Source: Chara braunii (lineage: Eukaryota; Streptophyta; Charophyceae; Charales; Characeae). Taken from it: a DNA stretch of 52,500 nucleotides. Under the pieces are notes generated by a model, which had not been told where the DNA came from, did no database searches, and was given only the letters and a program-made list of their open reading frames with translations. Below are positions 9,742 through 20,599 of the stretch, in pieces. Location: positions 456,422-508,921 of the forward strand of contig BFEA01000724.1 in NCBI GenBank assembly GCA_003427395.1, written 5' to 3'. The position numbers and the translations under genes are program-made. Every line of letters begins with the position of its first letter. Position 1 is the stretch's first letter.

Positions 9742-10471
9742 TGCAAGGAATATGAGTGTGAGCGATATACATAAAACCACGTTGCGAAATCACACAGCTG
9801 ACCAAGTAGTCATGTCCCCAGCAGAGAGTACCATCCATATAGAGCAATACAATGACGTAATGAGCCAATGTTCAAGCCCGTAGGCCACACCAAGACAGTA
9901 TCCAAAGTCGCTCTGCTCTGTCTGGCGCCCAGCGCCCAGCCTACTCTACAAGACTAGCCTACCTACAGCTGGTTCACGCAACAGGATCACTTTGACTCGT
10001 GAAGACCAATGTACATGACTGCCAACACCATCGCCCACCTCTCTTCATGTACCAGGTACGTATCTCGTCCCCCTCAATCAGACCTTGATTACCCCACACA
10101 GCGCCTGTTTCCCTGAAGATCACCCGATCATCCGCTGTACCCCCTGGCGCCCAGCAGCCCGGCTATGGCTGCCAGTGCCCCGCTGCCCTGCAGCGCCCCA
10201 CCACACCTCTCGCGCCCCGTCAGCGCCCTTGGCAGCAGCGCAGCATCAAGCAAGAGCGCAGCAGCGCTTCCGCATTGCCAGCGCTGGCCAGAATGCCTGG
10301 CCTGGGCTGCCTCACTTCCTTTATGGAAGTGGCAGCCTCTTGGATGCTGCGTGTGGCCTGGCTGGAAGCTTCCAGTAGCTTCCGGTGGGGCCTCAGACCC
10401 TGTGTCCAGGCCCGAGACGTACAGTTGAGGGCCTGGGCCCTTTTCAGTTGGGCACGGCCTGAGTCTCTGGA
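9742..10471 (-). repeat. Element 1 3' LTR remnant
   Basis: Matches 17,866-18,590 of the 5' LTR with a few indels (for example a 20-odd base difference near 10,170 and another near 9830). The portion corresponding to the first 350 bases of the LTR is missing, and the break joins integrase coding sequence. The integrase frame reads through into the LTR to a stop at 10,220, giving a chimeric tail. Confidence 0.85.
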
Positions 10472-11528
10472 CTTGACCCAGACACGTTCCCCTACCTGAA
10501 ATGTGGACTGTCGACGGCGTCTGTTCTCAGAAGCAATCATGACTTCCTGAGATTTCTTGATGTGTTCGACAGTCTGCTGCAACAGCTTCTCATACTGGAC
10601 ACCAAATTCAATGGTTCCAGGAGTTGCAGCAGTTCGGTTTTCAGGCAGGAGGAAGTCTAGAGCAGATCTAGGCTTCCATCCCAGATGCGGTTGATTAGGA
10701 CTGGCGCCGGTGGTGCTGTGTACAGCGTTGTTGTACAGGCTGGCGATGAGAGGTAATTTCTCATCCCAGTCATCCTGGCTGGGCTTGATGTAATGCCTCA
10801 GCAGATGCTGCAGCACTCGGTTCATCTGTTCAGCCTGCCCATTTGCTTCGGGATGATTCCCAGAAGTCATTTGTTGTTCAGCGGCGTTCTTCCACATCTC
10901 GCTTGTGAATCTCACATCTCTGTCACTAACGATCGTCTTTGGAAGTCCAGAGTCACGCACCCAGTTGTCCATTAACAACTTGCTGGCAATCTCTCTTGCC
11001 ATTCTTGCTAGTCACGAGAGTATCCATGAAGTCCATGGAGATACTCTGCCCTGGGCCAACAGGAATGGGTAGAGGCTTGAGTAACCCAAGCGGAGTTTGA
11101 GTTTGCGGCTTGTCCCGCTGACAGACCTGACAGGNCTGTACGTACTTCTTTGCATCGTCCAACATGTTAGGCCACCAAAATCGTTGTACTAAGTTAGCAC
11201 TGGTTTTCTTATAACCGAAATGTCCCGTTGCATCATGGCATTCTCCTAAAAACAAACTACGCAAATCTTCCCTAGATGGAACAACTAATCTCTTAAACCC
11301 TGCCTTCTCAAGAAAGAGCAACCCATCCATCATCACAAACTCATCAGTGGTGACCTTGTCTTTAGCCTGTAGTTTGTTGATGATGTCCATCGGGATGGGA
11401 TCTTCCTTGTAGGCTTCCTCCATAGATCGAGTCATGTCCTCAGATAGGCCAAACTCATAAATCAGTGCACCCAGGTAAACTTCCCTTCTAGACAACGCAT
11501 CAGCAACCTTGTTATACTCTCCCTTCAC
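10472..11528 (-). pseudogene. int: Element 1 integrase, with internal deletion
   Basis: The N-terminal HHCC zinc domain is present (HDATGHFGY, then C-x2-C near 11,125; an ambiguous base N lies at 11,135). The first catalytic Asp is in SMDFMDT. The frame then breaks near 10,990, and comparison with element 2 shows some 25-30 residues of the core missing there. The second Asp (SDRDVRF) and the Glu (HPEANGQAEQMN) survive in the next frame, followed by GERVWVKS of the C-terminal domain. At about 10,472 the coding sequence runs directly into the LTR remnant, so the chromodomain region and polypurine tract are gone. Confidence 0.85.
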
Positions 11529-11549
11529 ATAGTCTAGTTTGCAGTCATA

Positions 11550-13536
11550 CTAATCTATGACTTCAATCCAGCGTTTGAGTGCATCAGAGAGAACCGGCTG
11601 TGTCTTGATCCACTTAAGGGTCTGATGGTCAGTTCTCAAATAGAAAAACATTCCTAACAGATAGTGCCTCCAGTGGACAAGTGCCTTGTAGAGAGCATAG
11701 AGTTCCCTCTCGTAGGTGAACTTTGCCAACTTCTTTGATGTCATCTTTTTGCTCATGTACTCGACCGGTCTCAACTTTTTTTCGTCCTGCTGAGCCAGCA
11801 CTGCGCCAATGCCGTATTGGCTTGCGTCAGTGGTTACAACAAACCTTTGCAGGTAGGGTACCATGAGAACCGTATGGTGCGTGTGAGTATGCTTCAAACG
11901 TTTGAAAGCTGCCTCACACTCGTCGGTCCAGTCCCATGGTGTGTCAAGTCGAGTTAGATCAGTCAAGGAGATGCGATCGTGCTATAATTCTTTATGAAAT
12001 TGCAGTAACAACCACACATTCCCAAGAATGATCTGATCTCAGTCACAGACTGGGGTCGTGGCCAGTCTTGTATGCTAGCCACTTTGGCATCTTCGGGCCT
12101 AATCCCATCCGCGGATACTTCATGACCTAAGTACAAGATTCGAGTCCGACCGAACTTGCATGTCTCTGTGTTTATCTTATACTTGTGTTGTCGAAGGGGT
12201 GAAAGTACTGTGTCTACATGCTGAGCATGCTCCTCGACAGATCTACTGAAGATAAGTATGTCGTTGAGATACACGACAACAAACTTATCCAAGTAGTCAT
12301 GGAAGATCCTATTCATGGCGTGCTGGAATGTACCCGGCGCATTGCAAAGGCCAAAGGGCATCACCACAAACTCATACAGACCGTACCTGGTCTGAAATGC
12401 GGTTTTGTGTTGATCCTCTGGTCTTATGGCAATTTGATGGTAGCCGGATTTTAAGTCTATCTTTGTGTAGTACTTACACCCCTGCACCCTATGCAATAGG
12501 TCGTTGATGCGTGGTAGAGGCTCTGCGTTCTTAACGGTGATGGCATTGAGGCCTCTGTAATCAATGCACATCCTTAGTGTTCCCCCTTTCTTTGGAACAA
12601 AAAGACCTGGCGAGCCAAAGGGGAGTGTGCTAGGCCGTATCCAACCCTTTTCTGTGAGCTCTTTCAGTTGCCGACGAAGCTCGTCCAACTCGGCCGGAGC
12701 CATCCTATAGATTCCCCCTTTAGGTGTCTTGCTACCTGGGATGATCTCTATGGCATGGACAACCTCCTTGTCTACGACTCCTGAGGGCTCCTCGAACAGA
12801 TCAGGGTACTTAGCGACGATGGTCTCTATCTCTGGGGGTGTTTTAACGGCCTCCCCTTTCGCAGAAACATGGACTAAGTACATTCCTTCCTCTTGGTTCT
12901 GTTTATAATAATCATAGAAAGTTGATGCGCATAAACACCCATAGGAGTCTATTAACCTACTAGCTTTGTACTTAGTCAGTCTAACGGTTCTCCCACTAGG
13001 CAACTCATGCTTCAACACCTTCTTGTCCCAGTCAAACTGGGGCTTGGCAACCTCGAGGTAGTACATGCCCAACAACATGTCAAAGGGCAACTCGTCGCTC
13101 ACCGGGAATGCTATCTTATGGTTTATCTCTCCTCCTGGGTAGGAGAAAGTGCAGACTACATCTTTAAGGTTGTCTTCCACCATCATGCGCTCTTTGTTGG
13201 CCAAAGTAGATGCTACCGGTCTACTCAGGCGCTGCACTTGGTCCTCTAGGCGCAACCTCTCAATGCAGTCGCGACTTATGAAGTTTTGCGTGGAGCCAAT
13301 GTCTACGAAGGCGCCGCACTTGCAACCACCCACACCGACTTCCACAATGAAGTGCTCCCCTCTAGGACCTCTACTCAGTGCCACCCAGGACTCACGAGGG
13401 TCCCTTGCCGACCACTCACCTTGAAGGTCCTCTAAGGCTTCAGACACATCCAACATACAGAATATAGTTGGGTCCGGATGCGTCTGCGGGGTGACTAAGG
13501 AGTTTATAGCTTTGGCCATCTCTTGAAACGGGGAGG
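11550..13536 (-). pseudogene. pol: Element 1 protease, RT and RNase H
   Basis: The protease begins after TPQTHPDP. Its active-site motif reads DIGS at 13,292-13,303, where D-[ST]-G is usual. RT blocks follow: LKELTEKGWIRPS, RMCIDYRGLNAIT, YTKIDLKSGYHQI, FVVMPFGLCNAPGTFQ and the catalytic box, which reads YLND at 12,260-12,271, with the first Asp replaced by Asn. A stop near 11,963 and a frame change lead to RNase H (TTDASQYGIGAVL, YTYERELYALYKAL-like, FYLRTDHQTLKWI). Close in sequence to element 2. The lost Asp predicts an inactive polymerase. Confidence 0.9.
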
Positions 13537-13541
13537 GTACA

Positions 13542-14670
13542 TGTTGCATACTGTAACGTGCAGACCAGAACAAGAACCGACCTTTCAATACAAAGTATAA
13601 GATAGCACAACGGAAGACTTAGATACCACTGATCCGAACAATCAATGTTGAAATGCAGCCCTGAACATACATCATCATCATCGTTACATGGTGTGAAATG
13701 GGCCTGGCGCTCCACACAGGAAGACTGCGCCAGCCCATACCATACACAGATGAAGAGGAAGGGGATAGACGAAGAGGAGGGGGAAGATGGGAATGTCGTC
13801 AACACCAAGTCTTCGGCACAAGCCCAAATAGTCCCTCGTTGGAATGTCTGAATCCCAAATGTCAAGTCTGGATCCAATGTCGTCAAGTCTCAAGTCACAA
13901 CTCTGTCTCTCTCTGTCGTAGTCTGAGAAGTCAGGTGGCGAGAGGCTGAGAAGAGAAGGTGGACTTAGAAGAGGAAGAAGAAGAACTCTCTCTCTCTCTC
14001 TGTGTCCAGTCCTAACCTGTGAAGTTGGCGCCTTGATGCAGGTACCACGAAGATGGAGCTGGAGCAATGGCGCCACAGGTAAGTACCACTGGCCTCCGCC
14101 AGTCTCTCTCCCACTCTACGATCTACCACCTACCAGCGCCCAACGCTGAAGACTACAGCTACAGCTATGGCGCCCAGCGCCGAAGACTACAACTAGCGCT
14201 AATCCTACCTAGCGCTGAAGACTACTGCAGTGCTCCTCCTGAGTGCTGTGGCCGAAATCCTGAAGACTACCACTGCCTACACCTACCTGTGAAGTGCATG
14301 GGAACTTCCTATGTACTACGGGTGTGCCTCCTGAGCCTGCCGAAGGGAGGCAGGGGCTGCAGCTGCAGCTCCTGCTCAAACTCGTGAGGAACAGGCTATT
14401 TCTGGCCTGTTCCGCATCCCTGCTTACGTGCCTGAGTCTTAGGGGCAGGTCGAAACAACGAGGGCCTGAAAATGGCCCTCCGTTTTAGGATGAAAACTCT
14501 GGGTCTGAAAAGACCCAGAAATAGGTTGAAACGGGGTAGGGCCTGCAGACCCTCGTTTTTCAGCATCCAGGCTGAAACGAACGGGGCCTGTAAGCCCTAA
14601 GTTTTAGGCTCTTAGGCTGAATGTCCGGGACGGGCCCTGCATGGCCCGTGTGGCTACGCAGTATGCCATA
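13542..14670 (-). mobile_element. Solo LTR (element-4-like family) inside element 1
   Basis: The 1,129-bp insert has inverted ends (TGTTGCATACTG against CAGTATGCCATA) and a perfect 5-bp duplication GTACA on both sides (13,537-13,541 and 14,671-14,675). Read on the minus strand it shares with element 4's LTR the array of GGGCC...GGCCC palindromes and the GATGATGTATGTT...TTGAAACATTGATTG type block near its end. Internal sequence is absent, so it is a solo LTR left by LTR-LTR recombination. The pol reading frame start at 13,588 is an accident of this insertion. Confidence 0.75.
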
Positions 14671-14675
14671 GTACA

Positions 14676-16569
14676 TCACCCGCGTCAACGAGAGTAGAAG
14701 CAACTACAACTTTTAATGGCCCTAAGTGTTTCCCGAGCTGGAGCTCGTAGAGGCCCCAGACTGAGAAGAAGGATACCCACCCTTAGGAGGGATCTTCTGC
14801 GAGACCTTCGGGTTCTTGCACTTAAACTGTGTATGGCCATATTCGCCACAGTTTATGCAAGTTCCCCGCTGCCAACGGTCCCGCCACACATCCTGATCCA
14901 AACCTGCCCTTACCCAAGCAACAATTTTGTTTGGGTTGGCGGCTTGCCCCTGACCCCTTTGTTGACCGCTCTTCCCACGGCCACCTGCCTTAGTCTTGAC
15001 TACAGCGCTGAGGTTGCACCCTTAGCACTCTCCTCGCCGTCTAACTCTAAACTCTCCACAAGCTCAAAAACATCATCGATCTCGGTTTGATTCCCATCAG
15101 AATCAACCATCATCAATCGACTACCCTTCTTTTTCCACTCTTGTGGAGTCTTCTTCTTTCTCCCGTCCGTAGAAGGGGTTTGAGCACTACCCAACGTGGC
15201 CTCTAAATCTAAGGCCTTCTTGCTAAAGGTCTCAAAGGTGTGATATTCTCGTCGAGCCTCACTAGCCAGTAAGTTCTTGATGTTTGTGGGACGACATCTT
15301 AAGAACGTGGTCAATAGGACTTATGGATTGTATTCCACCCCTGGAACGACAATCAGGCGCTCTACGGCTGTGGTGAGTTCTCGCACTGACTTGTACTTTT
15401 TAGTATCAAGCTTTAGAAGCCCATCAATGGCAATTTATTGCCTGCTGAGGGTTGTGCCAACGAGCCTCCACTAAGTCCATAAAGCTCTCCAGGGTGTGGG
15501 TCTGCGCCCAATCACCCATGTTCCTGCCGAACCCCTTGGAAGCTACCAATCCGTTCAGCCAGCGAGCTGCTGAACCCTCTAAGTAGGATGCAGCAGTTAT
15601 CACTTCCTCTTCTACCAATGTCCTCTTCGCCCTCACCCACACTGGAACCGTTCTCAACCATGTGTCGAGAGCCTCATCCTTCTTGTCTCTTAAGAAGGTT
15701 GGAGGTGGTTTCAGAGGGGTCTTGGGATACCAAGGAAATTGCTGTCCCGCTGGCGAGACAGGTGGCGACTGTGGTGTAGCACCAGTCCCTGGACCAGAAG
15801 ATGAAGAAGCAACAATCTGAGATAGAGTTGCTGCTGATGTACCACTTGGTGATGGTCCAGACTAAGCGGCATAGGGGCCTCTCATCGCTGAGAATGGCAG
15901 CGATGGTAAAGCTGCTGGCTGGATCCCTGGCGTATGTAGCGCTTGCAGGATCTGGTCTAGGGTATCCTGCATGGTGTCCATCTTACTGTCTATGTACGCA
16001 TGCATGGATATGACGCTTGCCTTAAGGATTTTTCCTGTTGTGTTAAGGACTGCGTCCTCTAAAGCCTCTAGCGCAGCCAAATCTGCCTCCCTACTCTCTA
16101 GTCTGACACTTCTTTCTTTGATCTCTTTCTCTCTTTTAGTAGCCTGCCTAAGTTCCTCCTCTAGCCTTAAGCGGATCCTCTCAACTTGTTGGAGCTCCAT
16201 CTGCTCCCAGGTGCATGGAGGCGGCGAGCTGAACTGCGAGCCCGCCATCTGACTAGTGCCAGCTCCTGACGTACTGGAGATGGATTGTGAACCGGTCGGC
16301 ATGCCCAACCCTTGACCAGTTGAGTTTGCAGCATAAGTTGCTGTCGAGGTAGCCATAGCTACAGCGCTAGCTGCTGCTGCTGCTAACGCACGTTCAGCCG
16401 CTGCTGCTGCTGCTCTCGCAGTCTCTAGATTGCAGGCCCTTGTCTCGGCCCTAAGCCTTCTCTCATCTCCTGGTAGTAGAACCTGCAACACAATAGGTAT
16501 CCTAGCGGTATCCCGTCGTGTTTGCCTCCTATCGTCAGCTGTACCTTCAGCACCCTGTGATCCACTCAT
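14676..16569 (-). pseudogene. gag: Element 1 Gag with zinc knuckle
   Basis: Starts at an ATG at 16,569. Residues 1-236 include an Ala-rich stretch (around 50-70) and a charged coiled-coil-like segment (ERIRLRLEEELRQATKREKE). After one in-frame stop near 15,860 the same frame continues as the retrotransposon Gag core (LDTWLRTVPVW, YLEGSAARWLNGL, FMDLVEARWHNPQQA), then shifts frame near 15,440. A CCHC zinc knuckle, C-x2-C-x4-H-x4-C, lies intact at 14,818-14,859. Gag would form the virus-like particle and bind RNA. The Gag-Pol junction is interrupted by the solo LTR. Confidence 0.8.
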
Positions 16570-16638
16570 GAGCTAGGCAGACGCTGTTTGCACTAATGTC
16601 CTCTTTGGAACCTACCGCAGCATGCATCTGACTGGATC

Positions 16639-16669
<31 letters not shown>

Positions 16670-17850
16670 GTCCGGCGAGTTACCTAGACAACTAGTCAAG
16701 CAGCATCAACAGAACCTACACAAACTGTACACATTGTCTAAATCTATCATGATCAGTTCTGCACAGAAGATTCGAGAAGAACTGACTATGGTAGATTACA
16801 GTCCTACTCTAGTCTGTCTGTTAGGTGTCAGCAATTGGTCAACCAACTAATCAAAAATAAAACCTAGACTAATGTGAGCAAATGTATGCACAATGGATAT
16901 GGTAGTGATGTTCAATTGAGTTCACAATTGGAATCCCCTTCCCCTGTATCCAACGTACCTATGAGCATCATCAAGTTGCGGTGTCTAAGGTGTGCAACCA
17001 CAGCCCACCCCTGTGCCCAAGAAGTATGCTTATGACCAGCCTGCCCTTTATTTACCCTCACGTGCAATGAGCCTTACGTCTGACTGATCTGGCTGATCAA
17101 GAAGCAATTTAAGGACAGCCCCTGGAGTCCTCAGGAATTCTTTAACGTCGCAATCAGGACGACGATCACAGCCAGTGGACAGTTCAGACCCCAACCAGAA
17201 TTGTTTATAGACGGTCTGGGAGCGTCTCAATAGGACTGGTCAGTCCGCACACCCCTTCTATCAGCGCAGCAAAGAGCCTCAATGGACAAAGCAGCATGGC
17301 CTGCGTGTACTACTACCCATGGGTTGGCATGGTGACCGTGACCCGTGCTTCGACCAGGGCCCTTCAGAGACACCGCCCTCTCCTGCCAGATGCGCCCCCG
17401 GGAAGAATGTCGTCTCTCAAGATAGAGCGCACATGACTCCTCACCAAAGAGAGGACACTCAAGTTGGACTCACTTCCTCACAGTAAGAAGAGATTGAGAG
17501 GGTAGATAAGGAATGGGAACAACGTACCTGGAAATAGCTGCCCCCAAACACAGATTTCTCACCAATTGGGCCGACGTGCATTTCGATGACCGGTTATTAG
17601 CCTCGGTACCACCCACAACGCAGTGCAGTGCCACCTCAGCCAAAATGCCACGTCAGCATACTCTCATCATCATGCATACACCCGCTGTCGCCACAGCTCC
17701 CACGCTGTCGCCACAGCCTTCCAGCGGCCGGCCTCTCCACCTAGGCGCTGCTAATCAACCAGCGGCAAAGTATCCTCACTGCACATGAAGCATCGTCAGC
17801 GCACCAAGTCACAATGTCGCCGTTGCCAGGTAAGCGGCAATCACCAACCA
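16570..17850 (-). other. Element 1 leader, non-coding
   Basis: About 1.3 kb between the PBS and the Gag start with no long frame on the element strand. It holds an AAAT microsatellite at 16,637-16,668. Confidence 0.6.
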
Positions 17851-17862
17851 GCTCCGATACCA
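17851..17862 (-). other. Element 1 primer binding site
   Basis: On the minus strand the 12 bases read TGGTATCGGAGC, one base from the usual initiator tRNA-Met complement (TGGTATCAGAGC), starting three bases inside the 5' LTR end. This is where minus-strand DNA synthesis would be primed. Confidence 0.85.
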
Positions 17863-17865
17863 AAT

Positions 17866-18938
17866 TGCAAGGAATATGAGTGTGAGCGATATACATAAAA
17901 CCAAGTTGCAAAATCACACAGCTGACCAAGTAGTCATTTCCCTAGCAGAGAGTACAAAAGCGCCGAGAAAACCATCCATATAGAGCAATACAATGAAGTA
18001 ATGAGCCAATGTTCAAGCCCGTAGGCCACACCAAGACAGTATCCAAAGTCGCTCTGCTCTGTCTGGCGCCCAGCTCCCAGCCTACTCTACAAGACTAGCC
18101 TACCTACAGCTGGTTCACGCAACAGGATCACTTCGACTCTTGAAGACCAATGTACATGACTGCCAACACCATCGCCGACCTCTCTTCATGTACCAGGTAT
18201 GTATCTCATCCCCCTCAATCAGACCTTGATTACCCCACACAGCGCCTGTTTCCCTGAAGACCACCCGATCATCCGCTGTACCCCCTGGCGCCCAGCAGCC
18301 CGGCTATGGCTGCCAGAGCCCCACCACACCTCTCGCGCCCCGTCAGCGCCCTTGGCAGCAGCGCAGCATCAAGCAAGAGCGCAGCAGCATTTCCGCATTG
18401 CCAGCGCTGGCCAGAATGCCTGGCCTGGGCTGCCTCACGAAGTGGCAGCCTCTTGGATGCTGCGTGTGGCCTGGCTGGAAGCTTCCAGTAGCTTCCGGTT
18501 GGGCCTCAGACCCTGTGTCCAGGCCCGAGACGTACAGTTGAGGGCCTGGGCCCTTTTCAGTTGGGCACGGCCTGAGTCTCTGGACTTGGGCTGTTTGCTG
18601 CATCTGTGCAGAGCTCCCAGGTAGATTCATCGGCAGTACTGCTTTTCCAAAGGCCGACGGCAGCCTCTCAATGTATCGGCCCTGCTTTGTGCGTATGTGC
18701 CCAGGCGCAACTGTCATGGCCTGGGCCAACTGTACGACGCAGCTTAGTGAGGCTCGCACGTCCACTCAACCAACTGACGCGCTGTGAGAGCCTGAATACC
18801 CACATATGGAAATGTCGAATTTTGGGCTTTGACGAATATTCAGGCCCGCCTTCACTTAGGGCGGGCACTTGGCTTGTTGGGGCCTTAGCTCAGTACATGC
18901 GATGTCTGACAGGGCCCTTTGAGGGCTCGTTCCTCACA
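17866..18938 (-). repeat. Element 1 5' LTR
   Basis: The inner end is fixed by the adjoining PBS and by the second copy starting at 9742. The outer end is inferred from a TG...CA rule and the AAAT duplication. In element orientation the U3 contains GGGCC-type palindromes (for example AGGGCCCTTTGAGGGC near 18,911) and a GGTACATGAAGAGAGG block near 18,190 that may be near the transcript start. Confidence 0.75.
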
Positions 18939-19140
18939 AAATGAAGCGTCCAACGAATTCAACGAAATGCCAATTTTTCATTATTGAATCATAATATTGA
19001 TCCAAACATGTCAAAACTGGACACATGACGTACCCTAAAGCACATATATGTCACACAAAAAGAAAAACAAGAAAAAAAGCAAAAAATCAGCAGAATGTGA
19101 CAGTTTCGGTGCAAAATTCGTCAAAAATAACACCCCTGGT
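18939..19140 (+). repeat. Repeat X, right half (split by element 1)
   Basis: Contains TGATCCAAACATG, AAAACTG, CCCTAAAGCACATATAT, AAAAAGAAAAAC and ACAGTTTCGGTG in the same order as 23,830-23,935. It directly follows element 1 and resumes the repeat left off at 9741. No gene. Confidence 0.6.
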
Positions 19141-20580
19141 TAACCATTGTGCATTGGACTTAGAAGTCCAAGAGGCTGAGTCCATTTGCGCACACCTAGT
19201 AACCCAGCTTCAGGATGCTGAGGATAGGGCCAGAAGAGCAAGAGAAAGACAAGCCATACTAGGAAGCATGCAGCAAGACAGAGCGGAGTTAGAGCTGGTG
19301 CAGGAGTCTACGCTGGAACCTAACAAAGTGTCGTTCAGAAATGATTTTTTGGTACTTCATGAGAAAAACAGAGCAAGTTAGACTCTGTCTTGGTAGGCCA
19401 GGACCAGATACTAGCTGCGCTTAGACAGCAGGGAAGGGCGGTGCCTTCAGGTGTCAGGTCGCCTGTAGATGGGCCAATAGGGCTGCCACCAATAGCACTG
19501 CCACCACTCACGGGGCCGTTCAGACCAATGTATGGTATACAACCAACCGGCAGTATTGCAGCAGGTCCATCGCAACCTTCACTCTCCATGTCGCCTGCAG
19601 GTATAGTGCAGGCACAGGCATCCTCATTTGCAGGGCCTGCAGGTGGGGTATAGCTGCAATACACCCAGAAGACGTCCAGACACGTTTTCAGGAGACAAAA
19701 AGGATGAGGACCTTGACACGTGGATTAGGACTGTACCTATGTATACCAGGACAAACGACACCCGCTTAGACAAGGAGATGATTGTCGCTGCGTCCTTTCT
19801 AAAGGGCTCTGGAGATAGGTGGTTAGATGGTGTGATCCAAGCAGCGGGACACGAGAGGGGTATGTCTGCATGGGTGGCCAATATCAGCCTCAGTCAGTTC
19901 GTGGATCTTGTAGAAGCCAGATGGCATGACGACCAACAGGCACAATTGGCTTCAGATGAGCTAAAGGACTTCAACAAGAAGTACCGTCATGTGAAGGAGG
20001 TCACAAAACGGGTAGAGGAACTGATTATGGTCCCTGGCGTGCGTTATGAGTAGGAGATGCTCTTGACCGCATACATGAGATGCCTGGCAGAGAACTTTAA
20101 AGGGTTGCTGCAACTTGCTGGTCAACGAGGCCATTTCCACCAAGAATAGCATCACGAGCCTGAGCAAGTTAGCACTTGACTTAGAGGCTAAGCTAAGTAG
20201 TGCTACCATAGTCAGGCAGCTGTTACTGGGCAAAAGACGAAGTTGCCCCAAGACTGGAGGAAGAAAGGAGGACACCTCTACGTAGATGCCGATTGGAATC
20301 AGGAGGTAGATGACCGTTCAGACCTGATAGGTGTTAGAGAGTGCAGTACTAGCCACGATGCCTCAGAGGGAGAGACTATGGCTGTAGCAAAGGGTAAGTG
20401 GGCTGGTCCTCCAAAGGGAGGTCAATCCAAGGGTCAAGAAAGTGTGATTAAGGTCCCAAGATGGGTCCAAGTGGGCCTAGAGGAAGACATGTGGACGGGC
20501 AGATTCTATAGGGGTGCATGTATGGAGCGTTTCCAGTATGGTCACATTCGGTCTAGGTGCCCTAATAAGGAGGTCCTATA
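19141..20580 (+). pseudogene. gag: Element 2 Gag, decayed
   Basis: 19,141-19,381 encodes an acidic coiled-coil-like segment (EVQEAESICAHLVTQLQDAE, then RARERQAILGSM). 19,628-20,053 encodes the Gag core (DTWIRTVPMYTRTNDTRLDK, FLKGSGDRWLDGV, FVDLVEARWHDDQQA), clearly related to element 1. A stop at 20,051 and frameshifts follow. The zinc knuckle at 20,519-20,560 has lost its second Cys (C-x2-R in place of C-x2-C). The N-terminus is missing here and may lie at 9454-9580. Confidence 0.8.
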
Positions 20581-20599
20581 GAAGGTGCAGCCGCAAGTT

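Larger units (their letters stand above)
9742..18938 (-). mobile_element. Element 1: Ty3/gypsy LTR retrotransposon
   Basis: Two same-orientation copies of an LTR (9742-10,471 partial; 17,866-18,938) flank gag and pol read right to left. Domain order is Gag, zinc knuckle, protease, RT, RNase H, integrase, which defines Ty3/gypsy. A PBS matching initiator tRNA-Met lies next to the 5' LTR. The 4 bases AAAT occur on both outer sides (9738-9741 and 18,939-18,942), consistent with a target duplication. The copy is defective: 3' LTR and pol end lost, integrase core deleted, stops in gag, and a solo LTR inserted at 13,542-14,670. Confidence 0.9.

Noticed and set aside
10085-10499. Pro/Ala-rich open frames
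   Set aside because: They lie in the element 1 LTR and recur at 18,199-18,624 by LTR homology.
17851-17862. TGGTATC-type words as tRNA genes
   Set aside because: They are primer binding sites next to LTRs; no tRNA cloverleaf surrounds them.
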